Shown piece by piece: positions 1 through 29,844 of a DNA stretch of 64,000 nt. The DNA is from Mugil cephalus (lineage: Eukaryota; Chordata; Actinopteri; Mugiliformes; Mugilidae): the NCBI RefSeq assembly GCF_022458985.1, contig NC_061783.1:13523913-13587912 (forward strand). The letters are read 5' to 3'. The notes beneath the pieces are model-generated. The model was not told the DNA's origin, searched no databases, and saw only the letters and a program-made list of their open reading frames with translations. The position numbers and the translations under genes are program-made. The stretch's first letter is position 1. Every line of letters starts with the position of its first letter.

Positions 1-94
1 CTGTTCGTTTGTTAGTTTTTTAATGTTAGCATGACAGTTAGCATTTAGCTCAGAGAAACCTGTAGTATCACAATCATTGCTTACCACAAATTAC

Positions 95-877
95 ATCTCT
101 ACTCATAATATCTTTATTAATTTTTAAACACAAAATTCAAGCACATGAAATCAAGACCACAAAGTAGCATTTGTCTAAATTTGAGATGTTAATAGTATTT
201 CTGAATTATTACCATCTCATGTAAGTCTCTACAAATTGACACTTGTTCACATGTATATATATATTACAACATGGCTGAGAGATGAAACACCTTGAGTACG
301 GTTGCAGAGGGTGACTAGAAGAAAAGTCACTGAAATGTACTAAAGTATTTGAAATTTCTGGATAAGTTGCTTAAGAATTGCAAAAACACAATTAATGCGT
401 TAATAAATAAAAACACATCTATGGAAACAAAGACTGGCATGCAAAGAAGCTGCTAAGTTACTTGGGAACAACTAATGCAAGCTGCGGCTACATACAGTAC
501 ATCAGGCATTTCATGAGGCCACTCCTGATAGCATTTGGCAAAAACACAAACTCTGTACAGAACAAGAATATACGTACAAATTCTTTTATACAATAAAAAT
601 ATTAAGTGAAACTGGAGGACATGGATCCATTTGTGTGCCATCTTTTCGCCTCGCAACTTAAGAGGATATAGGCCGTCCATTTTAATGTCCTTAACTATAT
701 CCTTGTCCTCCCGCTCGGAAGAGAATGTCGGAGGGGGATCAGATGTGTCGATGCTGACCTCAAACCGTCGGTACAACTGCACCGATGGACTGTCTCCAGT
801 AATGTAAGTCTTTTTATCAGCCAATCAGTGTCAGGTTGCAGCAGTCACAGCGTCTGTTTTGTCTCCGGGCTCAGCTG
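95..877 (-). other. grhl2: Probable grhl2 3' untranslated region
   Basis: This sequence follows the grhl2 stop codon on the minus strand and contains no recognisable exon. A canonical AATAAA signal on the minus strand lies at 118-113, so cleavage near 95 is plausible. The extent is inferred, not observed. Confidence 0.45.
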
Positions 878-17845
<16,968 letters not shown>

Positions 17846-18300
17846 ATTTTGCTTCCTCTACGATCCTTCCTTGTGAAACTGGACTTTCAAGTCGGAGCAG
17901 GTAATAGAGTGAGCGAGTTGCCAGAAGTTGGGCTACAGGTAAGTCGACTTTTCTCGCCCCGCGTCTTTTCTCCCTGCCCCTCTCAGTGACTGTCTCTCCA
18001 CCTGGCAGGTAAAGCGGCTTTTGTCCGCAGCAGCCAATCGCTCTGCTCGTCTTGTGTTCGGTTTGCACGTAGATTATGACAAACAACAACATATCCTGCT
18101 GCCATGCATTATAATATTTGCCTTGGCTCGCTTTAATGGCAGCGGGTCAACTTTGCCTGAAATTCTTTCACTGTAAAGGGGGAAAAAAAAAAAAAAGTGA
18201 ATTGAGGGTGAGGGCGAGTCCTGGAGTCCTCGATTGGCTGCTCTCGAGCGGAGCCGGGCTCTGATTGGCTGAGGGGTCAGGTAGAGGCCCACCTCACCTG
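17846..18300 (-). promoter_or_regulatory. grhl2: Likely grhl2 5' leader and promoter with paired CCAAT boxes
   Basis: This GC-rich stretch lies directly upstream of the grhl2 start codon. Two CCAAT boxes in the minus orientation (AGCCAATC type) sit at 18268-18264 and 18237-18233, 31 bp apart, which fits NF-Y pairs. A further CCAAT in plus orientation is at 18034. I see no TATA box. The transcription start is not determined. Confidence 0.45.
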
Positions 18301-18518
18301 GGAGCAAACGAAAAGACGGTATAGAAGACACGGCGATGGGACAGAAACAGGGAAACGACTGTTTCGGTTTTAATGAACCTGCAGAGACAGAATAATTGAC
18401 GTTTAAATACAACTTATTACGCTTATAACAGTGGATTGAAGGTGTCTGACGCACGGACGCGCGAGTCATTAACGTACATTCACTTGACTTTTCACCCTGA
18501 GATTTTAATAAAGACTCG

Positions 18519-18520
<2 letters not shown>

Positions 18521-18559
<39 letters not shown>
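18521..18559. repeat. (TG)n microsatellite
   Basis: Thirty-nine bases of perfect TG repeat just upstream of the grhl2 promoter region. Confidence 0.97.
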
Positions 18560-18561
<2 letters not shown>

Positions 18562-18569
18562 CAGGTAAT

Positions 18570-19980
18570 CAAAGTAGACTGAAGGCAGGGAGGAGCCCTG
18601 TCATTAGCAGACACAATGCCATTGTCCCCTTAATGAAGCTATTGTATGAGGAGATCCCAATGTTTGGGATTACCCTGCCAGAGCAAACAATGTGTGTGAG
18701 CCCGGTTGTGTGTTTCTCACACAATGATGGCACCACCGCTGAGGTTGAGCGCCGCAATTTGTGACTACTGACCCTAAGCATCCCTGTTTTTTGTGCTGCT
18801 TTAATGAACATCACATAGGCTTAAACAATGATACTCACGTCACAAAATAAAACAGAAATACTCAAGTGCAATTTTGGAGAACGTATTGGATGGAAATATA
18901 TCCTTTAATGCTTAATGCTTTGAAGATACCAATACAAAACCATTAGGGCATGGTTGTGTAATGTCAAATATCAAATCAGCTGGTTTCCAGATGTACTAAG
19001 GTGAGTGTTTGTGACCCTGGACACTTGTTGTTGTTGTTATTGAGTTGTTGAGATGTTAGTTAGCTCAAAGAAACTTTTACCCTCAAAAAAGTTTTCACTG
19101 AAATAACTAAGTGATGTGAAAAAAAAGATGAAGAAGAAAAACCCAAAACAAAAATAAAAATAAAATAAAACCTTAAGATTCAGTCTGAGAAAAACATTCT
19201 GAATTAGTTTTTCTTTCTTTTTTCCAACCCCATTGGTGTTGAGTGAATAATATATAAAATATCTGTTACTCACAAATAGGATTCATCTATTTAATAGATA
19301 TAAATCTATTATATGTATCTATTATTCATAGGTTAGTACTGTGTGACATGTTTGCAGTGGCGCAAAGTACATTATATTTGTTCCACTGAACATTTTATAA
19401 AAAGTTACATCCAGTCCTCACAGAGAAAGTAAAGCCGTAAACCCACCGTTTGATCTTATCTGAAGTTTGTGAAATGGGGTAGGGATGCAGTTCTCTCTCA
19501 TGAAAGTGTTTGCATGACAAAATGTGGGCCTTTTGCTTATGAATGCCTTCCGGCGCTCTTGTATGGAAATCTAAAAAAACTACTCCGTTTAACCGTCAGC
19601 ACTGTGTCTGTGTGTGAGTGTGTGTGTGTGTTTGTGTTTTTGTATGTGAGGAACCTGCATGTGTTTGCGTGCCCTGCAGATGATCACTACTATCCTCCCT
19701 TGTCCAATTTGTTTTACAGAGCACCTGGATCTTGGCTGTTTGTGTGTGTTTAAATGGGACTGCTAGATAAATACAGGTGGGGTCCTTTTTCTTTGCAACA
19801 ACACACAGGCGAAGTGAGAGCAACAACGGAGAGAAAAAAAATGGAGAAGAACAAAAAGGCTCTACGCTCCCGTTTGTGTATTATTCTATTAACATATGCA
19901 GATATTACTCGGCGATCTTTGCTGTGCCTGTGTTTGTTAAGGTACTGCTGACATTACATGTTGGAAAGTCAGTGAAACTA
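18570..19980. other. Intergenic stretch, no gene recognised
   Basis: Between the grhl2 promoter and the minisatellite. Open frames here are short, lack splice support and match no family I know. A short CA/GT run occurs near 19605-19635. Confidence 0.5.
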
Positions 19981-19995
19981 CAACTACAAGACTCA

Positions 19996-20870
19996 AAAAA
20001 AAAAAAAGGACACGACAACTACCACAGAGAGATGCAAAACGACCGCGAAGAGACAAAATTACCTTACGACCACAGACGAATACAAGTACATTAGTAAGAG
20101 ATGCGAACTGCAAAATGAGACAAACATTATTACAGCTACAAACAAAAAAAACACAAAGACTCAAAAGACACAAAATCCGGAGAGAGATGCAAACATATTA
20201 GTAAGAGATGCAAAACAAACAACAAAGACACTAAAAAGTTGCGAAAAAGACATGGAAATGACCGCACAGTGTTACAAAACCATTAATCATAAATGCAAAA
20301 CTACCACAGAGAGACAAAATTACCACAACCAGACACAAAACAGCTGGAAAGACACAAAAAAACTAACAAAAAGAAATGTGAAAGCACCAGTAAGAGATGC
20401 AGAATGACCACAAAGAGAGAGAAATACAAAATCATTCGCAAGAGATGCAAACCAATCACAAAGACCTCAAAAAAGTACCACAAAAAAATATACAAAACAA
20501 CCACAAAGACACACCTATCCGCAGAGAGGTGTAAACACAGATGCGTAATTGCATTAGAGGTGCGAAACTACACCAAGAAGATGCCGGAAGCAATGCAAAT
20601 GACCACAGAGAGATGCAAAAATCACCACGAAAAGACACAAAACAGACAGAAAGACAAAAAAACTGCAAACACAGCAGTGAGAGACACAAAATAAATGTCC
20701 TGAAAGTGTGCAAGTGATGAAAGAGACACAAAACAATCAAAAATAGACACAATTACCTAAAAGAAGAGGAAAAACTAGCACAAGAAATGCAAAAACCCCA
20801 CCACAAAGAGCTACAGAAACACTGGTAAGAGATGCAAAACAGATGGAAATGTTTCACACAGAACAAAGGG
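19996..20870. repeat. Degenerate minisatellite of AGAGATGCAAAAC / CACAAAGACAC units
   Basis: About 870 bp built from variants of two alternating words, AGAGATGCAAAAC and ACCACAAAGACAC, at roughly 25-40 bp spacing. The strand is purine-rich and nearly free of T. Apparent open frames over the region come from this composition and are not genes. Confidence 0.85.
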
Positions 20871-21699
20871 AGATGAGTGGTTTTCTTGCTGAAATCAAAA
20901 ATAACGTCTTTGCTTTTATCTGGAGCTTTTCCCTGCATGACTTATACCTGAGGAATGTCTGCCATGTGTGGCGATATGACAGCTGAAATGGTGCTACGGC
21001 TACCGTGCAGGCTGCCACAAGCAGGCACGGGCAAGACCGGATAGTCAGGGGCCACAAGCCACCGAATACCATTCTCTCCATGTGTGTATGTGTGAGTCCC
21101 ACTCTGTGAGAGAGGTGAAAGGTGTATCCTACATACCAGGAGTGTTTTCGCTGGAGAATCAGCTTGTCTGGACTTGGCCAGGATTAAGTGTCTGAGTCTA
21201 CCTGAGCGCGCTCAGAAACTCACAGCTGAGACGGAGGGGGAGTTGGGGGGACGTGTTGGCGTCCAGGAGGACAGGAGTGAGGGAAATCACAGGTTAGGAT
21301 GGATGGAGACGAGGAGCGTGAGTCACAAGTAGCTGCAAGTAATTGGCAGCAGAAGATCAGAATTGATGTCCTTTACCATCGTTGTGTTTCTGGAGTGCAT
21401 CTTTTAAATGATTAGTATTTGTATGAGTGGGGGACAGGAGGACACTGGTCTCCATCGTGATCAATTCATCTCTTCCATTACCAGGCTATAAAGGAGCAGC
21501 GGAGCTCATTCCATTCTCTGTCTCTATTTTTTCTACATTTGTTCATATGCTAATTCTGTCATATTTTTCTTTGCTTATGCTATTATTATTTTATTTTACT
21601 AGAATTTTTCATGTGGTTCTCAATAGTGTTTTATTTGTTGTTCGTTTTGTTTTGTTTGTTTTTGTTTGTTTTTTATGTGCAACTGAGCTATTGTGGCCG

Positions 21700-21738
21700 A
21701 GCAATTTCCCTTGTGGATCATTAAAGTCTAAAATACAT
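21700..21738 (+). mobile_element. LINE-type 3' tail remnant
   Basis: CAATTTCCCTTGTGGATCATT followed by AAAGT resembles the conserved 3' end shared by several teleost LINEs and the SINEs that use them. The same motif appears in reverse at 43936-43965. Only the tail is visible. Confidence 0.45.
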
Positions 21739-22984
21739 TTGGGTCTAATAAATAAATCAAACACATTTTGTGTTTGAGCAAAAATCACTCAAACTTTATC
21801 AGAAATGTCTTATTCTAAACGTATTGTTACAACAGTTGCATAGTAAATGTATAATAATTTATGAATGAAGGCTTCCTTACTTTAACGATTTTGTAGCAAC
21901 TTCTCACTGCATGCTTTGTATTCTTATTTTAAACGTGTGCCATCGTGTCCATCCTGTTTGCTTTACTCATGCTGCCCACCTCCTGAGACCCAATTCATCT
22001 TAATTAAGATCTTATAATAAGTTTAAAATCTTTAGATATTTGGTAGGATTAGTAGGACCCAAGAAGAATAAAAAATAAGCATCATCATTGAACTGGGAGA
22101 AGTAGGGAGGAGGGATTATTTCACTTTATAGTACAATTTAAGTCAGGTCCGCAACCCCTAGGAGGTCTACGGAGGCACTGCAGGGAGGGTCGTAAAATCG
22201 TTGGTTAATTAGACGTTGTTGTGTATTTTTTTTTTTTATTTCCCCCACAAATTTAAATTTCATCAAATACACATTAACACTAATCTCACATATTTTAGTA
22301 AAGGGATAAGGGATAGCTTAATACTGAATACAGAATGATAATAATAATGTGCATTTATAAATAGCACCAGGCCGAGTTTAATATCGAACACATGTAGTAG
22401 ATAGTGAGGTCTCTACTTAACCTCTCCATCGGTTTTGTGGTCCTTGACCTGAAAAAAAGTTGAAGTCATGTCATATCAAACTAGAAAACTTAAGAATATT
22501 GAGCCTTTGTTACCAGTACATGGCAGACGAAAGTGTCTCCTTTTTTTTTAATTTGCACAATTAAACACATAAATATTTACATAAATTTCTACTATTTTTA
22601 AGTTATTTGGAGCCTCGACCTTATAATATTATTATAATATATTAATATTACAATGGCACATTGTTCTAAAAGACAAAAGAAAATATAACTACATAAAAAG
22701 TTATGGTGACTAACGGCAACAATAATGGGAAGCTCTTTAAACTGTATGAACATGTGTGAAAGTTGCTCTGCAAACTCCTGTGATGCATCATTTCGGTGCA
22801 TCACACCAGATATTGGTGAGTAGTTTTAAACCTCAGTTTCAAATTGAACAAGGTCATTAAAGCGCATTGCACTCACTGCTACCAGCCTGTTAACGTCTAA
22901 TAAATCCCTTCACACGTGCCTTAAAACTGTCATTCAGTCCGGTGCCATTCGCTGACCGTCACATTTGGCCCAAGCATCAGAGAG

Positions 22985-23046
22985 CTGGAGGTGGAGGTGG
23001 AGGTGGCGGAGGTGGAGGTGGTGGTGGTGAGCTGTCACCACCTCCA
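22985..23046. repeat. GGAGGT-repeat, G-rich tract with a short inverted repeat
   Basis: Tandem GGAGGT/GGTGGT hexamers run from 22987 to 23028. They are followed by an 8-bp stem, GGTGGTGA and TCACCACC, around a 4-base loop at 23031-23034. The G-runs are only two long, so any G-quadruplex would be of the weaker two-tetrad kind. Confidence 0.75.
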
Positions 23047-26000
23047 CAATCAGCCTCTGTCTGCCTGGCTTAATGTGCTCCTGACCCAAGACCTCACCTC
23101 TCCTTCAGTTGCGCTCTCTGCGAGTGAGCGAGTCGAGGTAAGAAATTAACTTTTTATCTCGCTGCAGGCACGGTTTACCCTCAAGAAGTGATTTTGTGGG
23201 GTGATTTCAGGGTCAGATTTCACGGACAGATTTCAGGAGCGGAGGAGGAAGCACCTTCCTGAGATCCGCCACGTTTCTGTTTTCGAGTTATTTCTCGCCA
23301 GACAGGGGGTGAAAGCAGACGTGTGAGCGGCGTTCATGTCGATCACGTGGCGCAAGGCCTCTGAGGGCGGCAGTGAAAGTTAGCGGCCTGTGGCCTGTGG
23401 ACGTGTTGTGTACGGTCCGACTGGTCTGGCAACATTGTGGCATGTCACGGTGGAGCGGCGGCAGCGGCAGAAGTGGACTGTGGCAAAACCTGTTGGATTG
23501 GAAAAAAGGGAAAGCATGACGGGGAGAGCAGGGAGAGGAAGTGGCTAATGGGGAAGATGAAATCCAACTTCCTCTTCCCTCAACAGCCTCCAGAGAAGCG
23601 AGGAGGTCACACTCACCTCTGACTGCTTCTCTGCTCTTTCTGTGTGGTGTTTTACTGCCACACAACTTTTTTGGGGGAATCTTTCTCAAGTTTGCGAAAA
23701 CAGCCAAATCCGGAAACAAAAAGAAAAAAAAAAGATGACTTACAACCTTCAAAAGCAACTTGGCTGAGCCGAGAGTGAACCTGAAAGCCCCCGTGGTGGG
23801 AGGAATAATCTCAGGCTGTCTGCGGCAAACCCCTGCTTATTCATACGCACAATGGACAGCCAGATAATATTCTCCTCCACTATTGAATAGCTGACACCTG
23901 GAAGATTTGCTTTCACACAGGCCCTAAGGCTGGACAACCCCACCCCAAAACCTAAGCCAGCAAGTCCCTGCACAACATCCTTCAGGGTGGGGGAACTTGA
24001 GCAATGTGCGGCTTTTGTCACCCACCCCTTTTTCTTTCTTTCTCTTTTTTTTTTCTTTTTTACTTTCTGCCCCCTTCTGAAAGCATAATCACATCCTTCT
24101 CTCTTGAGAGATATTTCCCTCTTTGACAAAAGATTGTCTCTCTTTTCTTAGGATGGGGGAAAAAAAAAAGAAGCTGGAAGGTGGTGTCGGTAGAGGAGGA
24201 GGGCGGGGATGGATTGTATGGGGGGGGGTAAAGTTGGCTGGCTTGACACTTTTCTCACAATGATAAGATTTCGCTCACGAAAGTCGTGATACCTATAGCT
24301 GTCAGCAGTGCATGAATAAAAACAGACACACACATACATACACACACTGCTTTGTGGACTTCTTCTTTTCATTTGCCTGACGTGTCCTTTCTAATAAAGT
24401 GCATTAATGTAAGTACACAAATTTTTGCTATTTTTCCTGATTGGTACTATTTTGGTGTTCAGAGACAGCCTGTCTGTGTTTCCATTATGTCTTCATTTTC
24501 ATATTAGCTGGATTTAGGCAAATGCTCTGGGGTGGTGAACAGCTCCACTGTTCCTACCCAACAGCAAAACAGTCGCCGCCAAAGAAAAAAAAAAAAAAAA
24601 GATAAAGATAAAGATCTAATGAAGTCCAACCAACGGTCCATACGCTCCAAGCTGCAGCAAGAAGTGTTCAAAACTGAAACAGCTCAGAAGAACAAGGAGT
24701 GACTGAACTCAGACGGTTTTGATGGTAAATCCGTTCGTATCAGAACAGAATATCAGTATCAGCATTGTCCCTGCGTGCACACGTTGTGGATGATACCGCA
24801 TCACACCTGTTGTGCGGTACGTCGTCCTCAGCACCTGCCCTCTAGTGTTGCTATGACAGAGAGTCTCTTTTATTATCTGTCAAAACTGATATCTGACGGG
24901 GGAGAAAAGTTCACGTTTCTGTGAATTTATTGAGGTTATTTAGTTAAAATTAGTTAAAACATCATATAGTTTGAATAAGAGTAAAGTAGGAGGTGGAGCG
25001 GGTTTAATTGTGGTGTATTTTGAGTAAGAAATCCCAGTAAAAACATTGATCAGACAATTCATACCTGTAAATGTACAGAGGCCCAGTGTTCGGCCTTGTG
25101 AGTATGATTATAGAGATATGTTGAGATGTTTTACTAAGTAAAGTAAAATATGTATATTTCAACCCATTGTTTTTTATTATTATCAATATTAATAACTATT
25201 AATTAACTGTTAAAAATAGTTCCATCATTAGTTGCACACAAATGCAATAGATTTATTAACAATCAGTCATAATAAACTGTGTTGTGTCATTTTTAGAACA
25301 GACTATAGAGTTTCCCACGATATCAATGAATGTATGACTGTCAAAATAACTGTTCACTCAGGTGTTTTTCTAAACGGTGCATGAACTCTTCCCTGTGAAT
25401 GTATTTAACCAAGTATTGATTCAACCTGGATCAGTTTTTGAAGTGATTTGTAGAGCGTGTGAGCAATAAATCAATTCTTCTAGACTTGTAGTTTCATTGC
25501 AACTCTCCTCTGAAGCTGAAAATAAATTAGTTGATACGTAAAAGTCAAAGAATTAGATAGCAAAGCATAATAAGTATTGTATTATTCTGAAATAAGGAGC
25601 CACCTCATGTGTTATTTATGATGCTACAAACATCAACTGTATTAACACATCAGAGGACAATCCATAACTCCCTAATCTGGGATTATAATGATTTCTTATA
25701 ATTTAATCTGTTCCCGAATGGTTTGGTCTTTCAATTTGTGGCGATATGTAGCGTGGACTGTAGGTAAACACATGTACCAATTAAAGTCTACCACCCGGGG
25801 GCAACGTTGCCAATGTCATATATTTACAGCATGGTGACTTAAATCTAACGGCCCCCGAAGGTGCATTCACACACAGCTCCTACAGTCGTAAAATATGTCA
25901 AGCCCTTACGTCGCTAGACGTTTCATACTGATAATCCCTCTTTACCTGACTTCATACAGCCCACAAACACATTATGTTTAACAAGGACAGCTACACCAAC

Positions 26001-26633
26001 ATTATCCCTTCTGCGAATGGCCACATCAACCCTTTCAATTGTTTGACTATGGATTATAAATTGTCATACAAGTAGCCGAAATCTCCTGTTCCTACTTTTT
26101 TTTTTTAAATAAATATACTGACATTATATTACTGACGTCCTGTCTGATGTTAGGGGCATTTGCAGACAGTAGCCTACTGTATGATGTATGCACAAAGCTT
26201 TTTGTATTCCCATGTACACTGTTTATTTGTGCAGTTTTATGGAAATGTACTAATTAGTTTTACACTAAATGTAACATATTACGATGGGGTAGTGGAGGTC
26301 GACTGTTTGTCAGTATTGGTGCACTGTACAGATTTATGTGTCACTGTGTCTAGTTGTAACGCTGGTGAACCCTGCAATGAGTGCTATCAGGTTCTTTTTA
26401 CTTATTGTGGACCACTGTATGTATTATATTTATATATCTCTTTCATGTCGGTCGTCTTTGTTGTTGTTGTTGTTGTTGTTTTTCTATGGACCCCCACTGT
26501 GTCCTGAAAATATTTTTTTTTATCTTCTTATAATATTAAATGTCATAGTCTCCGTCACATATCTCCCACCACTTGAAATGGTGGGGATTTCTTTCTTCAC
26601 TGGCTGTTGCGGGAGTCCCTGAACGCATCATTT

Positions 26634-27245
26634 CTAGGGACGTGCGATACCACTATCTTTCCTTTCGATCCGATACCGAGTGATACCAAGCCTAATATCC
26701 TATTACCGATATCGACCATTATAGACGTCTACTTGTTCATATGAAAAGTCTGACTTTTACGATGAACATTTCTTAATGTAATTATGAAAAGTGTGAAATT
26801 CTGAGCAAACCACATTAAAAATGAAAATAGACAGCGTGGTCTTCGGGTTAAAAAAAATGACAGAACTTGAACTTTGTAAACCAACGTCATATTGTACATT
26901 CTCTGTTGTTTACTGTCTGTATGTTCAAGGTTCCGAAACAACAGAATGCTAACACGATCTATAAAGTCACAAAATACATGGATGTTGCCTGCATCTCTGA
27001 ATTTAAGGGCTTCCATCACAGATAGAGGTCTGTCTCAGGTGTGGGAGCATTTCCCTTCGCTCCCTCTGTTATCCGTTTTTTTTTTTCTTTACTTTTTTGC
27101 AAATGTTTACAGATTGTGTGTCATAAAATGATTAATATCTCTTGTGAAAGTGGACTTAGTATCGATATTTTAATGTGAAGATCCGTTCTAATAAACACAG
27201 GTCTAGGTCGGGAGTATCGATAATACTGGATCGATACGTTCGCTC
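26634..27245. mobile_element. Possible MITE with GATCCGATACC / TATCGATA ends
   Basis: The left part reads GGGACGTGCGATACCACTAT and then GATCCGATACCGAGTGATAC. The right part contains GAGTATCGATAATACTGGAT. Such GATACCGATA-rich ends are typical of small fish hAT-like elements. I could not confirm a clear target duplication, so the borders are approximate. Confidence 0.4.
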
Positions 27246-27328
27246 TACCTCTTGTAGCTGAGAACAGAGCAGCTGTCACGTTGGTGTGCGGACACCGAGT
27301 AAACGACACGTACTCTTATATAGAGGAG
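27246..27328 (+). promoter_or_regulatory. Candidate noncoding first exon or promoter for znf706
   Basis: A locally GC-richer segment ends in GAGGAG before GTAAGG at 27328, a good splice donor. znf706 needs an upstream noncoding exon because its coding exon starts 10 bases after an acceptor. The link is inferred from position only. Confidence 0.2.
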
Positions 27329-27333
27329 GTAAG

Positions 27334-29116
27334 GGCTATTGTCTCACTAAAAATTACGGCTTATAACGTAACGTTGATAATGCTGCGGTTATAGATAACG
27401 AAATATCGAGAATTGGCTAAATATGCGTGTGGTTATTCGGTTAGCTAACAAGCTAAAGAGCTATTGAGCTAAAGCTAAAGCTATAGCTAATCACTTAACA
27501 GCTGGGCTAGTAAAATAAATGGTTAAACTAAATACTTCCCGATCTTGATTTGCTCTGGGAAGTTGTTTTTTTTATGTACCACCCGTGAACACATTTTCTT
27601 TTTGTATTGAAAACCAGTGGATAGTTCAGGATAAGATATTAATCCACAGAAAAACAGAAACACTTAGCTAATGTTAGCCAATCCACGTTTATTTTCGCTT
27701 TATTTCCACATCCGGGAGAATATACTACTCTAATCACCCCACGTTTTGTGATTTAAACTATTTACTATTTAAAATAGCTATTAAACATACTGTGGCGTTA
27801 CTATTATGTGTGTACATGGTTTAGTTAGCAACCTTAGCACATTTATCATAAGCTAACTGGAAAGCACCGATTCCATTGCTGACTACTAGCTACCTATTTA
27901 TAGAAGTTCTTAGTGAGCATGGCAACTGTCCTCAAGAGTTCACTGTCCGTCTGTTTTGCCCTGTGGGTCAATGTGGCCTCATCAGTAGTAAGAATGAATC
28001 ATATTTAGAGCCCTAGATTCACATCTTGTCCACAGGACCGTATATTTATCTGCATCCACCCAGATGAAAACTAAACCAAAGGCAACTGGACTTGAGGTTG
28101 AGGTTTCTTAAAGACGTTTTACTTCCTAATTTCCTTTTTCAGTTCAAACTGACAAAGGTATTTATTAGGAACATCTGTGGGTGGTGCACACTGATGATGA
28201 AACTCCTGTGACTACATTTTGTTCACCACCTGATACCTGGAATTAGAGGAACTATTAAGATGATACTGGGCGGTGTCCTGTTCTGGCACAAAGGCACTCT
28301 GCTGTGTTTGTTTTAACTCTTGTTTTTTGAACGTCTGGGAACCCTCGCGGCCGAGAAAGTGTTTTATTAAAATCACCGCCCATGGACGACACGCCAGATG
28401 AGAGAAAGTAGTTGTACCAAACCACACAGCAACAACCTACATTTAAATGCTGGTGAGGGCGAGAGAGAACATGTTTCTCTTATATCAGACCTTTTCAAAT
28501 GCGCAGATAACTGTCGCACAAGCCTGCAAAACCTGGTCCTGTGCCAAGAAGCGGGTCTGTTATCTGTGCAGATTAAAACATGGGACTAGTCTTTTTATTT
28601 ATTTATTACCGAAAGATATAAGAGGGTTGCAGAATTGCCCAGATAGAAGGTTAAATGTGCTCTATAGTCAACATAGTAAGACTTTCATATGATTAGTTTA
28701 TTTATCCTGAATGTCATTCATGAGATCCCTTCGTATAAGTTTTATGACCCAGCATATTGACTGTCTTTAACCTGCACCTGCATTTCAGTTCAGGTCACAC
28801 TGGAGCTTTATCTTGTTTACTGACTCTGGACACGTGGGTTACTTTTGCTTTGCACAGTGTTTATATCCATCAAGCTTTTAGCTGCATATAGTGAAACCCT
28901 TGCACTGACCTTGTATAAATCTGATACTCTGTGAATAAAATTGCCTGTCTGATTATCTGGGATAGTATGTTTTTCACACTTGTGGCATCACAGTAAACAT
29001 GGTAGTGTTAAACCCTTCTCTTCACTTTGAAATAACAATTACAATTGCTTTTTACCAATTGACTGTCTGTGCTTACGACTAAATATCAAGTCCTCTGTCC
29101 TTGCATCTCTATTTAG
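27334..29116. other. Gene-free stretch upstream of znf706, presumably intron
   Basis: AT-rich sequence with no recognisable exon or transposon. If the first exon is near 27.3 kb this is intron 1 of znf706; otherwise it includes the promoter. Confidence 0.35.
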
Positions 29117-29126
29117 CTTCGCCAGG

Positions 29127-29480
29127 ATGGCACGTGGTCATCAGAAAATTCAGTCGCAGCAGAAAAATGCCAAGAAACAGGCAGATCTGAAGAAGGCAAA
29201 GGGCCATGATCAAAAGACAGCAGCCAAGGCAGCGCTAGTGTTCACATGCGCTGTGTGCAGGGTAAGTATGACTTCGGAGGACAGAAAAGAGATTCTGTTT
29301 TTCATTTTATTTATTTATTTTGCCTCCTTGCATAATATGTGTGAAAATAATCATACTTTCCTTTTGCATCATCTCTTCTCACAGTCCCAGATGCCTGATC
29401 CAAAAACCTTCAAGCAGCACTTCGAGAGCAAACACCCAAAATCCCCTCTGCCCCCCGAGTTGGAAGGAGTGGAGGCATAA
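29127..29480 (+). CDS. znf706: Zinc finger protein 706 (2 coding exons)
   Basis: Small, highly conserved nuclear protein with one C2H2-type zinc finger, linked in mammals to restraint of pluripotency genes. The coding exons are 29127-29261 and 29385-29480, joined at a GTAAGT donor and a CACAG acceptor, giving 76 aa, the same length as human ZNF706. The basic N-terminus begins MARGHQKIQSQQKNAKKQ (SERF/4F5-like). The finger follows the pattern C-A-V-C then QHFESKH, giving both cysteines and both histidines. The exon opens at 29117 after TTTAG, ten bases before the ATG. The neighbour order with grhl2 and ywhaz matches human 8q22. Confidence 0.96.
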   Translation: MARGHQKIQSQQKNAKKQADLKKAKGHDQKTAAKAALVFTCAVCRVSMTSEDRKEILFFILFIYFASLHNMCENNHTFLLHHLFSQSQMPDPKTFKQHFESKHPKSPLPPELEGVEA

Positions 29481-29840
29481 ATGTTCACCCTGGATACCGA
29501 CCTCTTTTAGGCCCTGTACCAACTGTGCATTTGTCTCGGTCTGACAGCAACGGATGATTTGATGTAACCAACATGAGGCAGTTATCTTCATTTAGCCTTT
29601 TAACAGGCCAGGTTGCCTTTGATGCAATGCTTCCTCCCATCCAGTGTCCTCATGCTTAAATACATGCAGGGCTATACCCACATGCGGTTTTGATTTCAGG
29701 GCCACTGTAGACCTGTACCATCTATAAACAATGCAAAGAGGTGAATGAAGATTCTCAGAGCAGACTCACTGCCCCGATGTGTTGTGTATATAGGAATAGG
29801 AATATTTGAATAATAAAAGCTTTGGTGAATTAATTGAAAC
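29481..29840 (+). other. znf706: znf706 3' untranslated region with AATAAA at 29812
   Basis: No further exon follows the stop codon. The first AATAAA on the plus strand is at 29812-29817, suggesting cleavage near 29835. Later signals would lengthen the transcript. Confidence 0.5.
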
Positions 29841-29844
29841 TTTA

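Larger units (their letters stand above)
20880..26630. other. Intergenic stretch, no gene recognised
   Basis: Apart from the LINE tail, the G-rich tract and simple repeats listed separately, I see nothing I can call. It is largely AT-rich. Poly-A and poly-T runs occur at 24583-24600 and 26093-26107. A TTG triplet run lies at 26459-26479. Confidence 0.5.

Noticed and set aside
20293-20752. Long open frames on both strands at 20.3-20.75 kb
   Set aside because: They come from the low-complexity minisatellite and have no start context, splice sites or family resemblance.
23288-23758. 156-residue minus-strand frame
   Set aside because: Composition is arginine/serine-rich from GC-rich noncoding DNA, with no domain or splice partner.
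26160-26622. Possible membrane protein frames
   Set aside because: Hydrophobic residues arise from TTG and T-rich repeats; overlapping frames, no conservation that I recognise.
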